A program made the position numbers and the translations under genes. Below, in pieces: positions 1-13,052 of a DNA stretch of 64,000 nt. The stretch comes from Erythrocercus mccallii (lineage: Eukaryota > Chordata > Aves > Passeriformes > Dicruridae), in the NCBI GenBank assembly GCA_013397435.1, contig VZRG01000365.1:186001-250000 (forward strand). Direction: 5' to 3'. The notes under the pieces are model-generated. The model was not told where the DNA came from, did not search any database, and was given only the letters and a program-made list of their open reading frames with translations. Within the stretch, counting starts at the first letter, position 1. The number at the start of each line of letters is the position of its first letter.

Positions 1-3000
1 CAAACATCCAGATTAGATCTGCAGAAACAGCTCCCAGTGAGACTAGGGAAATATCTTAGTTTTGCAAGTCAACAACATTATTCCAAAACCTTCACATACA
101 TAAACAGCCACCTGCATTTTCCAAAAAAAATGCATTTTACATATGCAGCAATTTTTCACTTCCTATTCAGTATTCTGCCATTTCAAAACTTTTGGTTACC
201 TAGTAAAGGAAAAAAAATTGCAAAAGCAGCAGAATCAACACCATCTGTACAGATGTGCAACAAAAGACTGGAGAAACTGAAAAGCAAGCACATTTTAAAG
301 CAATGAGGAGGGTAGGTTAGTAACTCTGCCAGGGCGAAGGGAAAAATCCCAAATCCAACTAAGTTAAGGGGCTGAGCTCACCTTCTTACTTCTCCGAGTA
401 AAAGCCCTGTGTCCAAATTAAAATTTGAGTCAGCAAGATTCAACACAAGGCAAGGCATGCTACCTAACAAATGCTGTGAGTATCTCACCCATTGTGGACA
501 CACATTGTTTCTTGATAACACTTGCAAATTGTTGACCTGGAGTGTCATATGTGCTGCTGATGACCATGGATATTCTCTCTTCTTCTCTCTTGATGGGGTC
601 ATTTTGAAAGATCATGTATACCCTCTTACTAAGTAGCTGCTTCAGTATTCTCTATTTTAGCTGGTTTGTGTTTGAAGAACACCAATCTGTTTAAAATGCC
701 TAAAGAGAAGCCTGTCTTTTCTTCTTTTAGAAGCAAGTACTTCTCACTTAGTACATTTTGTTTCTCTGCAGACACCTGGAAGACGGTGACTTGAAATAGG
801 ATTCAGCTTCTCCTGAGGCACAAGGGTTGGGGGTGTGATAAGACAGAGCAATGAGCTCCTGGATAACTCTACAGCCATTTTCTCGAGGTGTGTGTGGGTA
901 AGTACAGGTTGGAGCTCAGACATGACTTGCAGCTGTCTCCTCCTGATAAAAAAAGCAAAGAGTTTTTGGGAAATTGACTAAGATAAAACCCTGTAACTTC
1001 TCCTGTCATACCAAAGAAGCTAGAAATAGTAATTTTTAATCTATGTTTTTATTTAAAGTCATGTCTGGATTGCAAGTAATATAAAAATGATAGTATGCAG
1101 TAAGGTGTCTGGAAAATTCTTTACTGATAATCTGGGCAGCAGTCTGCTGCTCTGGGGGATTTTCCCTTTTCTTAGTTATCTTACAAAGTAAAAGCAATAC
1201 CCCATGAGCAGGGAGAATTTCTCTCCGTGTAACTTTACCACAGTTATTCCTCAGAGGAAAAGTTCTCACTTTCCCTTTAGATGTTTTTGTGTCAAAAGAA
1301 ATTCCTCAAAACAAACCCAGCTAATTCCAAACCCCCAGCTATCAACGTATATTTTAATATTCTCATTTTCCATTACAAAGTATTTCCAATTTTGTTCTGC
1401 AGTAATTACAAAAGGACCTGTTTGCTGTACTGAGATACAACATGAGGAGATAACCTGTTATTTCAGGTATATATACAGTGGTCTGGGCAAGTTGTGTTGC
1501 CAATGCTCTTATGAACAGGGCCAAAGCACTAAATATCTCAAGGTGCAAGTCCGAAGTTGATAACCATCATGAAAATCTTCTGATAAATACAAGTTGGTTG
1601 AAAAAATATGAAATTATGCTTAACACATGTTTTTAGATTTTTTTGCCTCCTTACAAAAAAACTCCATATGCTTTCTGTGTTATAGGCTGTTGTTGGGCCA
1701 AACTTGTACAGAATAAAGTCTGATAAAGTAGAACTAATTTTATTTTTGAGCATGAGCGAACGAAAGAAATAAATGTCTTAAGAAATCTGTATAATAATGC
1801 AAAATTGTGCTTGAGACTGAAAGGGATTTTTTTTTTCTTGCAATTCTTTAAAGTAGGTATTTTTTAATGCCCTGAACCAGAAATACCCTGAAACACTTAT
1901 TTGGGTCTGTTAGTAAAGGAACAGACAACAAGTTGTCATGTCATTCATCACAATGTCAGTGTCAAGTACAACGATTCAGATAGAGGCAATGAGAATGTAA
2001 AAAATATTTCCAAAGAGTGGATGCCCTTCAGGGTTGTGGAACTTCAAAAGGGTTGTGCAGCTCATTTTAAAGGAAGAAAGCCTTAACACCTGAGGAAGTC
2101 AGGTGGCTTCTTGACCTGTAAAGGCATTCTTATGTATTTCAAACATTTGTTTGAATCTAATTTCCATACTTGGAATTAAAATATATGGTTTACTGAATTC
2201 GTACACTTCTCTTTTCCAATGAAAAAATAAAGCAAAAACCAAAAAATTAAAAAAGCGTGAATGTCTGTGTTTGCACTGAAGGGGATAGTTTTTAACTGAT
2301 TTATAGTGTGCTCTCTATCCCATCTAAACCATAAAACAAACACTTGGTGAATGAGTGAAGAAAACAATCCCTCTTCTTTTCAGAACATAATATACATGGT
2401 ATATTATGGTGAAAGATACATGGCAAAGCTGAAGATGGCCTTTGATCCTGCTCAGAAGATGAAAATACTTGGATATCTATGCTTTTGATTAAAATACCAT
2501 AACAGAAAATAACAGCCCCCAAAAATCCCTCTAAATTCTTCTGGAAAAATATCATCTACTGACATTTAAAACTACAGGCAATTGATGGTGGTTCATGGGT
2601 TCAGATTTCAGTGTGGACTGAAATTTTCTGTGTGACCTGTAGGAGAAGTCATAGAAAGTCTCAGAAAACAGGTCTGATAATACTTCCTTACAGCCCCTCT
2701 GTGGCTGTAGAGGGCTTTGTGATGCTAAACAAAGTCAGCAAACATAACTGAGCTTCTCTGATGGAAATGAATAGCAGCACCAAATTTTTTGTATTACTGG
2801 AAGCTAAGATCACAGAACAACTAGAATAGTAATCCTCAGCCCCAGAGACTGATATTGTAGATAAAGCAGAATACCTGGTTAATCAAGACTAAAGAATGTT
2901 TGGAGTGATGGTCAAAATGTACTTGAGAAGAAGTATATTTTCTGGTTAAAACCATTATTGACTATGGATAGTGATTGCTATGGATGAAAAGAACTGCTTG

Positions 3001-5753
3001 AAAAGCTCTCCAGCCTAATAAAACTTCAGTAACCTAATGAAAATTTAATGCCTAAAATGTCAGTTTTAAGTAAATTGTAAACCTCTATTACTTTCTAAAG
3101 CCTCACAACTCTTTTGAGGAGGGGTGGAATTTTGCCCGAACTTACATAATTTAATTTTGTTATATGAGTAAGTACATTCTTCCTCAGATGACCTCTTCCT
3201 TAAATGGCTGTTGTACATAAAGCAGGTATTTTTACTGCTCTGTCACCTTGATTAGGAAAACAACAACATTATGGTAACATTAATCCCTTTCTTATTGTCA
3301 GGATCACCAGGGCAGAGACCTGTGTGATGGTGTTTGAAAACCAGTATGTCTTTGTGTGCGGGTGGGATACCACCTCGAAGGGCTGCTCAGTGTCCTGGGA
3401 CTCTGGTTTCTCTTGTGATGTGTCAGGTAAGGGCCAATTTGTCAATCCATTGAATTCTGTCCCTCCAACTAAATATATATGGGGGTTGAAGCTAAGCAAA
3501 ATTAGGTTGAGCACTTCAACTCTGCAGCAGCTTTACATTTACTGGAACTATCCAGGAAGGGATGGGTCAGTTGTTAATGACACGAACACACCTGAGCTGC
3601 CTGCTTGGTATGGGCATGCACTGACACATCCAAAGAGATGGAGGAAGCACTGGTCTCCTGCTCACTGTCTAAATACAGTGTTGCACCATGACTACACAAG
3701 CTAAGCTGCTTCGAATTCATCACTTTTTCAATTTGGAATACATCAGAGATCAGCTGTGATAAACCACTGTGTTGGACCACAGAAATGCAATAGAACTGGG
3801 TCAACTTTCTTTACCTGACTGCTACTGGGAATAATATAATATTATGTACAGAAGGGATTGGAAAAGCTTGAGAACACTGTAGAGGTCACCTTGCAAAACT
3901 GAAAGTCTGGTCACATAACACAGTCATGGATGTGTACACAGAGGCACCATGGATTACCCAGCAGGCAGGGACTGGAGGATGCTAGCCTGAGAAAATAAAT
4001 TCACAGTAGCTAAACTAAGAGAATTATTCCTTGAGGTGTTAATAAAGAGCTCCACTTACTGTCACTGAAGCCAGCGAGCCACTAGAGGGAGGAATGATGT
4101 AGTGCTGCCAATGACTGCTATTTATTATGCTTCTGCAATTCATTATGTTTTTCTTAAAGCTCATCTCATGAGGCTTGCAAAACCTTTCCAGTTAAAGGAA
4201 AGAAATATCGAGCTTTCACAGTTGGTGAAGAAAGCACACAAACACAAAGTTCAAGGGCTTAAGAAACAGAAAACATGAAAAAGAGAATCTGTATGTCTCC
4301 TTAGGAATATTTTCTGAATTTTATAGCCCAGATGAATTATGGACCTGATTTTCAATTAATTAGGATTCATAAGGCAATTTAATTTCATAGCATTCAGCAT
4401 ATCATTAACAAAAATTGTAGGATTGAAAGCTTTTTTATGTGCCTTTTGTGATTCAAAGTATTTTTCTTGGTAACTAGAAAGGGCAGGTCAGTACTGGGAT
4501 TGAAAAAGGTATTTTCCTTCTGTACAGAAACCAGCAACTTGCTAAAAATGTTACTTCCATATTCTTTAGAATAAAGCTATTTGAAAGTAGAAACCAAAGA
4601 AAAGCCCAACACAATAACCCACTCTCAGTGGCTGCATTGCTAATCTTGCGCCTTTCACTCCAGATTACTATGCTAAACATCCATTTATAGCAGGAAGGAA
4701 GCAATTTGGATATGTGAAGCAGGGCTTTGTGTGTAGAGCTATTCACTATTCACTGATAAGAAGATATTCAGTAAAAGGAAAATGCTAAGTAAAATTAAAA
4801 AGTTGTTTTTATCTGAAGAAAAGCAAGTAGTTAATGAGATAGGTAATTGCTAGATGTTTAGCAGGTCAAATCTTAGAGTTTTGCTAGAGGTCTGTCAATG
4901 GAAAAGTCTGAGTCACATTTTTTTTCCTCAACTTAGACCAATTCTGCTATACTAGGAGGCCCAGTTCTGTATTTCCAAACAGGAAAAAGTCAAGCTTAAA
5001 CTAAGCAGAAAAAACATTTTCATAAAAAGACTGCAGGAAGCTCATGGATAATCTAGTTTTGAGTGCACTAAAAGTTTGGAATGTAGAAACTTCTCGTCCC
5101 CTAGCCCTTGTGGGTTTTACAGTACCTGCCTCTTGTTAGATAATTAGGCTGTCATCAGGGTAGAACCATTGGTGTTGCTGTCTACCCTCTTCAAAGAAGA
5201 GAAATCAGGAGACAATATGTCAGAGAAAAATCTTTTCCACAGCCTTCCAAATGGCTTTTCATCAGAAAATTCACAGGTTTTCCAGGAATAGTCACACACA
5301 GAGCATACAGTGGGAACCCCCTCCACTCAAGCAGACTGTGATTTTCAGTGTGTGGTGTGCTTGCTTCTCTTGCAGCACACACCATGGCAGCTCAGGCTCT
5401 GAAAAGTACTAAATATCTTTTCCTAGCTCTAAAGGCCTTCCCTATGGGAAAAAAAACAAAAAAGAAAAAAGGCATTTTAAAATTCCCTTCTGCTATAGTG
5501 TGAAGAGTAACAAATACAAAGAAAATTTATAGAGAAGTGAGTGGGAAGCTGTGTGTTAGTGTATGTGGGCAGGTCGTGGAGGGAAGAGATGCACAGCCAG
5601 CTGAAGGGCAGCATGCCCCCTGTGAGAATATCTGAACCACCTCTAGGACATATGTTAGCAGTGGATATGGGCTGCATGGTGGTAAGAGATGGAAGGTCTG
5701 TTAAGAAAGATCAGACCTATGAACTTCAACAGACACAGCAAAATGCAACATTA
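1..5753. other. DLGAP1 intron, no gene recognised
   Basis: AT-rich intronic sequence left of the exon at 20029. Apart from an exon-like stretch at 3302-3426 (listed separately) and short A/T runs, I recognise no repeat family or coding region here. Confidence 0.6.
3302..3426 (+). other. Exon-like open segment flanked by splice-site motifs
   Basis: On the plus strand, antisense to DLGAP1, a pyrimidine-rich tract and CAG (ending 3301) precede a 125-bp segment that ends in CAG followed by GTAAGG at 3427. One frame is open throughout and reads a cysteine- and tryptophan-containing peptide (FVCGWDTTSKGCSVSW...), with an internal ATG at 3327. I do not recognise the peptide. It may be a chance pairing of splice-like motifs, an antisense lncRNA exon, or a relic of a mobile element. 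No second partner exon was identified. Confidence 0.2.
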
Positions 5754-5758
5754 CTGAG

Positions 5759-6518
5759 TGTTATAGATGAATCTATAAGATAATTCGTGCTGGAATATTT
5801 TATAAGGATATGTTGTTATAATGTAGAAATAGTCTTTTTATAAAACAAGATTCTCTCCAGGAAAGTTACCGAGATACAAGACACAGCAGTTCCCGGGTGG
5901 AGACAACACCTACATTCCACAGATAAGGGGCAGGCTATTGTCTCCCAACGTAGCAACGCCCACACCATTCAGCCAGGAAAGGTGTGAAGGAACATTTCTT
6001 CCTTTATCAAAAAGACCAGAACAACTCCTCCCAGAACAGCCCTTTCAGATGAACTGGACACTTAACAATAATAGCTGGACCATCATCAGCCAAAGACAGC
6101 TATCAAAACCTTTTGTATAACGGAGGCACTGGAGGCACCGTCCTTTTCAGCCGTACAAAGAGGCAACTCCTGCCTTTATCCCAAACCCAAGAAACACCCA
6201 GACACACGATACTATATTGTTTCATTCCGGGAAAGTGTTTACCTACCAAAAGAAGCTGTATTCTCCCATTGTCCACCTTTGCCACAGGCTACAAACAGCA
6301 GTATAAAAACCCACAGCACAGAATACATTTCGTGGAGCAGATGTAAGTGTCCATTTAGACACTGTTATCCTGTTCCACCAGGTGCCGGTTCCCCGGATCG
6401 GCACTTTGGACTTTGGATCGTGACTTGTTTTTCTATTTTCCAAATTTTATCCATATTGTAATCAATAAATTTATTCTTTTTTATTAAAAATCAAGTTGGC
6501 GATTTTTCATTTATAACA
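5759..6518 (+). mobile_element. Solo LTR of an endogenous retrovirus, complete
   Basis: The element starts TGTTATAG and ends TTATAACA, so its ends are a TG...CA inverted repeat (TGTTATA/TATAACA). It is flanked by CTGAG (5754-5758) and TTGAG (6519-6523), a 5-bp target-site duplication with one transition. Internal promoter signals fit the plus orientation: TATAAAAA near 6302 and a polyadenylation signal AATAAA near 6465, followed by a short U5. There is no second LTR or internal region nearby, so this is a solo LTR. A 5-bp duplication is usual for ERVL-type elements, but I cannot name the family. It lies antisense to DLGAP1. Confidence 0.75.
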
Positions 6519-6879
6519 TTGAGTGTTACTGCTGGGAGCAGCTTGCTCCCCCTCTGGGCTTTCACATGGCACAGGGAAAGCAAAGATGTGCAGCAGGTGG
6601 AAGGAGAGAAGGGAAGCACAGCTGAGGAGGAACTACAAGAACTGACCCTTTTATTCCTTGGTGAGGCCTTGCCAGCCTTTGCAGCTCTTCCTCTGGCAGG
6701 GAAGAGTGAGGATGATTTAACTTCTTCTCCTCATGCTGTGCCTCACTGCTCATGCAGCATGGTGGGGCTCTTCCCAGACTCTTCCTAGTGAGCCCTAGGA
6801 AATGCTGCCACAAGCCTCTCTACAGGAGCACAAAACAGGAGCCAAGAGCAAGAGGACAATGACTAACACTGTATGTGTA

Positions 6880-6995
6880 CCATCTCTACAGCCTCTTTAG
6901 AAGGTTCTGTAATTGTTGCACTAACTGCAATGAATCAATCCTCATGACAAGCCGATGTACAGGAGGTGAGTGTCATTATCCCTTTTTGCCCAGAG
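6880..6995 (+). repeat. MIR-like ancient SINE fragment (tentative)
   Basis: The stretch AATCCTCATGAC...GGAGGTGAGTGTCATTATCCC follows the pattern of the MIR core and tail (aatcctca-caa...gaggt...attatccc). It is strongly diverged, and I matched it by eye only, so the limits are approximate. Confidence 0.35.
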
Positions 6996-7160
6996 CTGCT
7001 GGCACACCAGGCAGGAAACAGCTGCAGTGGGATGTCCTCGGCCCCTGCTCCCGAGGGCAGAGCCTCCTGCCATGGAGGCACAGCACGCCGGTGTGGGGGC
7101 CACACTCTTCCACCCCTCTGCTCCCTTCTGGCAGAGAAAGGGGCATGACACCTGAAAGCC
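6960..7160. other. GC-rich islet
   Basis: A roughly 200-bp patch with clearly higher G+C and several CpGs than the surrounding intron. Overlapping open frames exist on both strands, as expected from GC richness. It shows no recognised coding or repeat identity; a regulatory element or an undiagnosed repeat are both possible. Confidence 0.3.
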
Positions 7161-8580
7161 TTGCAATTGCAGTGCTTCATTTTAATTGCTCAACTGATCC
7201 GCCTCTTCCCTAGGGGAACAATTCAAGCCTTGTTCCAGGTGCACCTCTCAGGCTCTTTTTCAACCTGAGAAACACCACACAGCAAAATCATACCTTAGAG
7301 TGCTCCTGAACTATAATTAACCTTAGTGTATCTTTTTTATGGAAGAGAAAGCAGTTGAATTTGTCTGAATTCAAAAGGACTTGGAAGTAAAGTGGCAAGA
7401 TAATGTTTTTTTTAACAAGCAGCTTGATTAATTCATGGCAGAAGTTATCATCTCATTGTGTTGGGTAGGAGGAAGACATTTAAAACCTCTTATCAACTTT
7501 GTCCAGGGGAGAAAAAAAACTCTACAGATCAGATTTTAAATGCTACACTTGAGACTTGTAAACAACCCACTGCAGAATCCAGCACTGGGGACCCAGATCC
7601 CAATTGCATAGTATTCCCAAGGACTCTCAGAGAAACAGTCAATAACACACATATGTGTCTTATTCCTATTAAGTCTCATGCCTTGGGGAGAAAAACAAGT
7701 GTTGATTTCATGAATGGTGCATACCTCCCCATGGAGCACGATGCCATCCCAATGGATAATCTCAGACCTTTACTGTGGGCAGTGGGTAGCCCTCGGGGAA
7801 GCGAAGAGATTAACATTCATCTCAGATCTAACCTGGATCACATCTAACCTTCCCATTCAGTGCTGTCCATCACAGAGGCATTGAGGGAGCAACTGTGAAA
7901 TATAGGACAGCACAATACAAACTAGGATTCAACTCAGAAGTAAACTTTTACCTGTGTCTGGCTACTAAACAAGATTAATTTTATTTTTCATCTCTAGAAA
8001 TATAAGTATTATGAGAAGGGTTTAGATTTTTAAAAAATATTGATAGCTGAAAATGTTGTAAAGGAGGCTTGCAAATAAATCTCAAAAAAATTTAAGATCA
8101 GAGTTCTGACTTTTACTGTACATGCCAGTTTTATTTCATCCTCTTCTTTAAACATGCTCCTTAAAAATAAAGAACCTTTCTCTATGCATTATTTACTATT
8201 CTCTATTTTGTACCTGGTTTAAAGGACTTACATAAAATAAAATACATAATCTGGAACATATTCAAAAGAAGAAGAATCTCTACAATATCAGCATCAAACT
8301 ACAGCCCTGTTTTTAAAGAGACAGTTGTTCAGGTGATTCACTGTTTGTATGAACTTCAAATGGATTACTTTATTGTTCTTTAGGCTGTTGCCCTTAAGGG
8401 AACTACTTACATTAAATAACAAACTACCATTATATGGACATACTGATTCTGAGAACGGGGAAGAAATATAGTCATAACAGGCAATTTCAGTAGAAAATGC
8501 GGGCTTGTCCATATTCTGCCAGAGGCAAAGCACTCAGATGGATACCGCAGTCATCACAGAGCTATAACGAATCTGATTAG

Positions 8581-8940
8581 CTTCTCCGGAGAAGGGACAA
8601 TTAGAGCTGAGAGGATAAAGCCTCCTCAGTGCTCACGTGTGTTTGCACAGGGATCAGTGTGCAAGGACCACCTGACCGCTGGCCAGCGACAAGGGCACCT
8701 CAGATGCCGAGCTGCGGTCGTGAGCCACTGCAGCAACTTCTGTATGGAGATATGGAGCAGGGAGCAAACCCAGTTGCTGAGGAAATCACTCCAAAGATAG
8801 CTTGAAGCGTGACTGAGTGCAGCCACCCACCACGTGTATGGTGGCAGCAGTGGAGCACCAAAACTGAAGGAAGGCAGAGCCGTTTCCAACACAAGCTGCA
8901 CGCCTTCCCAGTGAGAAAGGATGCAAAGAGAGGGATCCAG
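8581..8940. promoter_or_regulatory. CpG-bearing islet with two CACGTG E-boxes (candidate regulatory element)
   Basis: The stretch 8586-8902 holds 11 CpG dinucleotides in otherwise CpG-poor intron. It contains the 14-bp perfect palindrome CTTCTCCGGAGAAG (8581-8594) and two CACGTG motifs (8634-8639 and 8831-8836), the canonical bHLH E-box. An open minus-strand frame of about 100 codons covers most of it but resembles no family I know. DLGAP1 is known to have alternative internal promoters in mammals; whether this is one is a guess. Confidence 0.25.
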
Positions 8941-11884
8941 GAGTGCTAACAACAGACTGGCTCTAGTCAGGACAAGAAACTGGGATGAAAGAACTGTGAA
9001 AGACTCATAAGAATGGTGTTAGAAATTGCACTAATGAAAAAAAATATTAATTAAATGACCACTGATTAAATTCTAGGAGGAAGATGTATAAGGATCAGGG
9101 TTATAATAAATGAAAGCAGAAGTAGCTGCTACATACTGATTATTTTCAAAGTGTGAAACTTATAATAAAAGGAAATAACATAAGCAGTGGGGAGTTGGAA
9201 ATAGAGAAATAGTTGATAGGACATTCATTTACAAAGTGAAGGGACAGTGACTGTAATTGTGCTGCTCTTTATGCAAGTCTTGTTTCTTTTAACTGAGAAA
9301 GGACACTTAGCTAAGTCCTGAGGTTTATAAGAATATTAAGGAATTACTTACTTAAAAAGAAAAGAGAGAAAAGAGAAGGGACAACAGAAATAGTGATGTA
9401 GTGCTGACACTCATTCCAGCCACTGTCAGTTTAACATCTCATTTATAAATAAGGCATTATCCATTTCCTCTCAAGTCAAACTTGTTCATCACAGGTAAAC
9501 AACAATTAACTTGTGCTCTAGGTCAAATGATCTTTTTGTAGGGGTCAGGGAAGTGGTGGAGGATGGGAAGTAATAGACAGAGACTTACCTCTCTGCCAGA
9601 AATGACATTCAACCCAGAACTACTGCAGTGGAACAGCCTGACTCACCAGCATTTCAAACAAGTCTGAGCAACATATTTCTGCCAAAGCCCTGTTGTCTCA
9701 CAGCTCTTGCAGCCACATGGCTGACACGAGTCCAACAGATCCTGTGCAAAGCTGGAATCCTTGGCTAGAGATTTAGATAGGACCTTATTGACAAGGCAGT
9801 GCCAGCATTTCTGAGATTTCTAACATTTTTTGATTTCAACTTCATGAGGATGGTTTAATGACATGTTGGTTACATCCCACTAGAATAGAGAAGAAAAGAC
9901 CTATTCAAACTAGAAATTCTCTTCTCTTAAAATTTCATCTTTTATAAATATATCACTTCTACAAACATAACATACAACTCAGTTGATGTCACTGACCTAG
10001 AGTGTTTCTATGTTTTCTGCATTATGTATTTATCTTTATTTTTGAGATTTATGCAAAGTTCAGAACCAAATTATTTCTTTAAAGGCAGTAAAAGCAAAGT
10101 AGCAGTTTTAAATTTTGTAAAACAAAGAGGAAAAGTAATAACTGAAATAAGAACTTTATATTACTTGGTATTATAGTACATCTTCCAAGTTTTATTATGC
10201 AGACAGTACTAAATACTGATCATTGTGAAAGAGTTTTTGTAAATGTCTACATCGTAACTATTTTGGTATGATAGAGTAATAAATAATAACTGTGAACATT
10301 TTTAGGACTAACCAAGGAGAACTACCTCCCAAAAGTAGTTTCTCAAGGTTTCCTTTCAAGAATAGAGTAATGAAGGCTTAGCACAGATTTGCTATAGCCA
10401 TTGTCATATATAAAACAGGAAAGATTTATATACTAGTCTTGAAATCTCCTGAGATTGCCTTCAGCATGATACATCACTGTCACACTGTAGAGCTGCACAG
10501 ACACAGCTCAAGCATGTCTGCCAGCCCAACATCACTTAGAAGAAGAGAAGGATTTGGGTGCTGTGGCTGTGGTTGCTGGCATTTGGGGATGACAAAACCA
10601 GTTAGTGCTTTCTGCAGTCGCTGGGCTTGCTGAAGGCAAAGCTGCTGGGCAGCTGGGGTGCAGGCTGGTTGGTAGCACAGCCCTTCTAGAGGGGAATGGG
10701 AATTTGCTGTGTACCTCAGCTGCAGATGGAATCACAGAAATCTCTCACAAGAACGCTGTAGCTGCTTCAAAGGTGCTTTCAACGATTTTTTTTTCCCCAC
10801 ACCAGCAAATTAAACAGTGATTGTATGGTGGTTCTCTGCCCTTGTGGTGTACAATGGGTAAGAAAGCAGACACTATGTAAAGAAGCCTTTAAGAATTTTC
10901 CCTCATTTCCACATTCCTAAAAAGATTTATAACTTCTTTAGGAGGAGAGGAGATTTTAAAAAGTCTGGTCTCTTCAGATGAACTTTCATTCGTTTGTGTC
11001 ACAGGGAGCAGAGTGGTATTTGATGCTGCACCTATTACAGGGCCATACACTTTCTTTGCTGCCCCATGCTCCCACTCTTCACCCTGCACCCAAGCCAGCA
11101 GAGAATTACTAAATTTAGCTGAAAGTTGCTCTATCTTAACAGTAATACAAGCACAAGAAATTAGAAGAAACAAATGACTGCATATCAACATGATTTAGAT
11201 AGTGATAGTGTCTTTTGTTCATAAGGGTAGAACCAATTTTCACCCTAATCTCTCTTTCTCTCAGCTTAATATGATGCACATAAGCACATAAACAGAAACA
11301 CTTCTTGTAGTTTCACATTAAAACTATAGCTCTGTACACTATTTTAACCTTTTCAATTTTTAATCTGAAAGAACTCCACCATTTCATTTTCAGTGAAAAA
11401 TGGTTGCACTTCTAGCTGATCAGAATAGAAAATTATTATGAATAATTAACTTAATTATTGTTGCCTATTTGCTGTCTTGTTATGCAGAACATTAAGGACT
11501 CTAGACTGATTTTTTTGCAAATGCATGTCTTTTTATGCCTGTGAATTTTCTGCATGGCAGGTTCAATACATCAGCTGAGCTCCCCTCAGCAAACTAAACC
11601 AGATAGTATGAGATCACATACCAAGGGTCAAGCCATGGTATGGCTGGCAGCAGTGGGAACATGATTTCAAAATTCTAGCGATGAAATAACATCTAAAGAA
11701 CATGAAAGAATTGTGCAGCACTGCTGTGGGTGGGATATCTATATTTACTGTTCAACAGCAGGCCTTCAGGAATAATTTGGTCCTGATGAGAGTTTTATTT
11801 TTACATTTTAAAAATAAGTAAAGAAAAGGAAGTAAGAACAGTGATAGTGGATATATTCAATAGCCTGAGAAAGACAGACAGAGA

Positions 11885-12200
11885 ATCAAAAAAGATAGGT
11901 CTGGAGGGGTCTTCAGGAGGTCATTTGGTCCCTCCTTCTACCCTAAAGCAGGATCAGCAATACCTAAATTTGTTCTGACAGACATTTTTTACCCTTTTCT
12001 TGAAAATGTCCAGTGAAGTGATTTCTTTTGGCAATCAACTCCCACGCTTAACTATCATTACCGCTAGGAAAATTTTCATAACATATAGTCTGTGTATGCC
12101 TGTGCAGTCTTTTTTTTTTTTTTTCCTGTCTCCACTGGACATTATTAACTCCCTTTCTGAGGCAGCATTTTAAGTATGTGGGAAGAAGTAGGGCTAAAAA
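11885..12200 (-). mobile_element. Old CR1 LINE 3' fragment
   Basis: The plus strand carries the antisense of a CR1 3' region: AGGTCTGGAGGGGTCTTCAGGAGGTCATTTGGTCC..., AAGCAGGATCAGCAATACC..., GACAGACATTTTTTACCC..., TCCAGTGAAGTGATTTC. This order matches the conserved segments of old bird/reptile CR1 copies. It is interrupted by a T run near 12112-12125 and is heavily diverged. No intact reading frame remains. Confidence 0.75.
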
Positions 12201-12689
12201 TAAAGAAGACCAGTTTTGCACACAAACGGGCATGTTGGCTCCATAAAGACTATACACTGAAAGAGATGGGTGAAAAACACATTTTGTTTCAGTAATTATA
12301 ATTGTTTTTCTTAACACAAGTCCTAGAAATGCCCATTTGATACATAAAGTATCAAATTATAGGCTTTTCATCTTAAGAGACAACAGTGTTACATTGCATT
12401 CATCAACATCATTTGCTGTAAAAGGCATAAATGTTTCTAGGATTTAATTGAGAGGAGGTAGAATGTTGGAAGTCCCAACTTTCATCTGTAGCTATGTTCC
12501 CTATAAAGCTAAATCTTGTGTAAAAGTGAAGCAGATGATGAGACACAGAACAAGGATTTTCATGTCTGCAAATAAGAATCATCTAAGTGAGGCTGCTGCT
12601 TTTCTTTTACAGATTACTGACAACCAAAATTTTCCTATAGTATTGCCAAAAAAAATCCCATTTTGGCTAGAAAAGTTATAGGCTTTTCC

Positions 12690-13052
12690 TTTTTTTGGCC
12701 TGGAGAAGAGAATGCTCTGGGGTGACCTTATTGCAGCCTTTCAGTACCTACAGGGAGCCTACAATGGAGCTGGAGAGGGACTTTTTACCAGAGCATGTAG
12801 TGATAGGACAAGGGGGAATGGCTTCAAACTGAAAAAAATGTAAGTTTAGATATTAGGTTAGATATCAGGAAGAAATTCTTAACTATGCCTGTGGTGAGAT
12901 ATGGGAAGAGGTTGTGCAGAGGAGCTGTAGATGCCACATCTCTGGAAGTGTTTAAGGCCTGGTTGAACAAGGCTTTAAGCAGCCTGGTCTAGTGAAAGGT
13001 GTCCCTGTGCATGGTGGCGGGGTTGGAACTAGCTGATCTTTAAAGTCCCAAC
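12690..13052 (+). mobile_element. CR1 LINE 3' end, 5' portion (split by an LTR)
   Basis: The plus strand reads the C-terminal end of CR1 ORF2 and the start of its 3'UTR: GGCCTGGAGAAGAGAATGCTC, TGACCTTATTGCAGCCTTTCAGTACCT, AGGAAGAAATTCTTAACTATG, TGGTCTAGTGAAAGGTGTCCCTG, GATCTTTAAAGTCCCA. The frame is broken. The copy stops at 13052, where an LTR is inserted, and resumes at 13475. Confidence 0.9.

Larger units (their letters stand above)
6519..11884. other. DLGAP1 intron with GC-rich islets, no gene recognised
   Basis: Mostly AT-rich intron. It holds a MIR-like fragment, two GC/CpG-richer islets (about 6960-7160 and 8580-8940, listed separately) and another moderately GC-rich patch at 10.44-10.74 kb. 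A plus frame open from about 7458 to 7847 (roughly 130 codons) starts on a GTG and shows no domain I recognise. Confidence 0.5.

Noticed and set aside
7458..7847. Open plus-strand frame of about 130 codons
   Set aside because: It starts on GTG, has no domain I recognise, and has no splice or poly(A) context; length alone is not enough in 64 kb.
9589..9770. Minus-strand candidate exon ending AGAG|GTAAGT in DLGAP1 orientation
   Set aside because: The donor motif alone is common by chance; I found no convincing acceptor or open frame matching DLGAP1.
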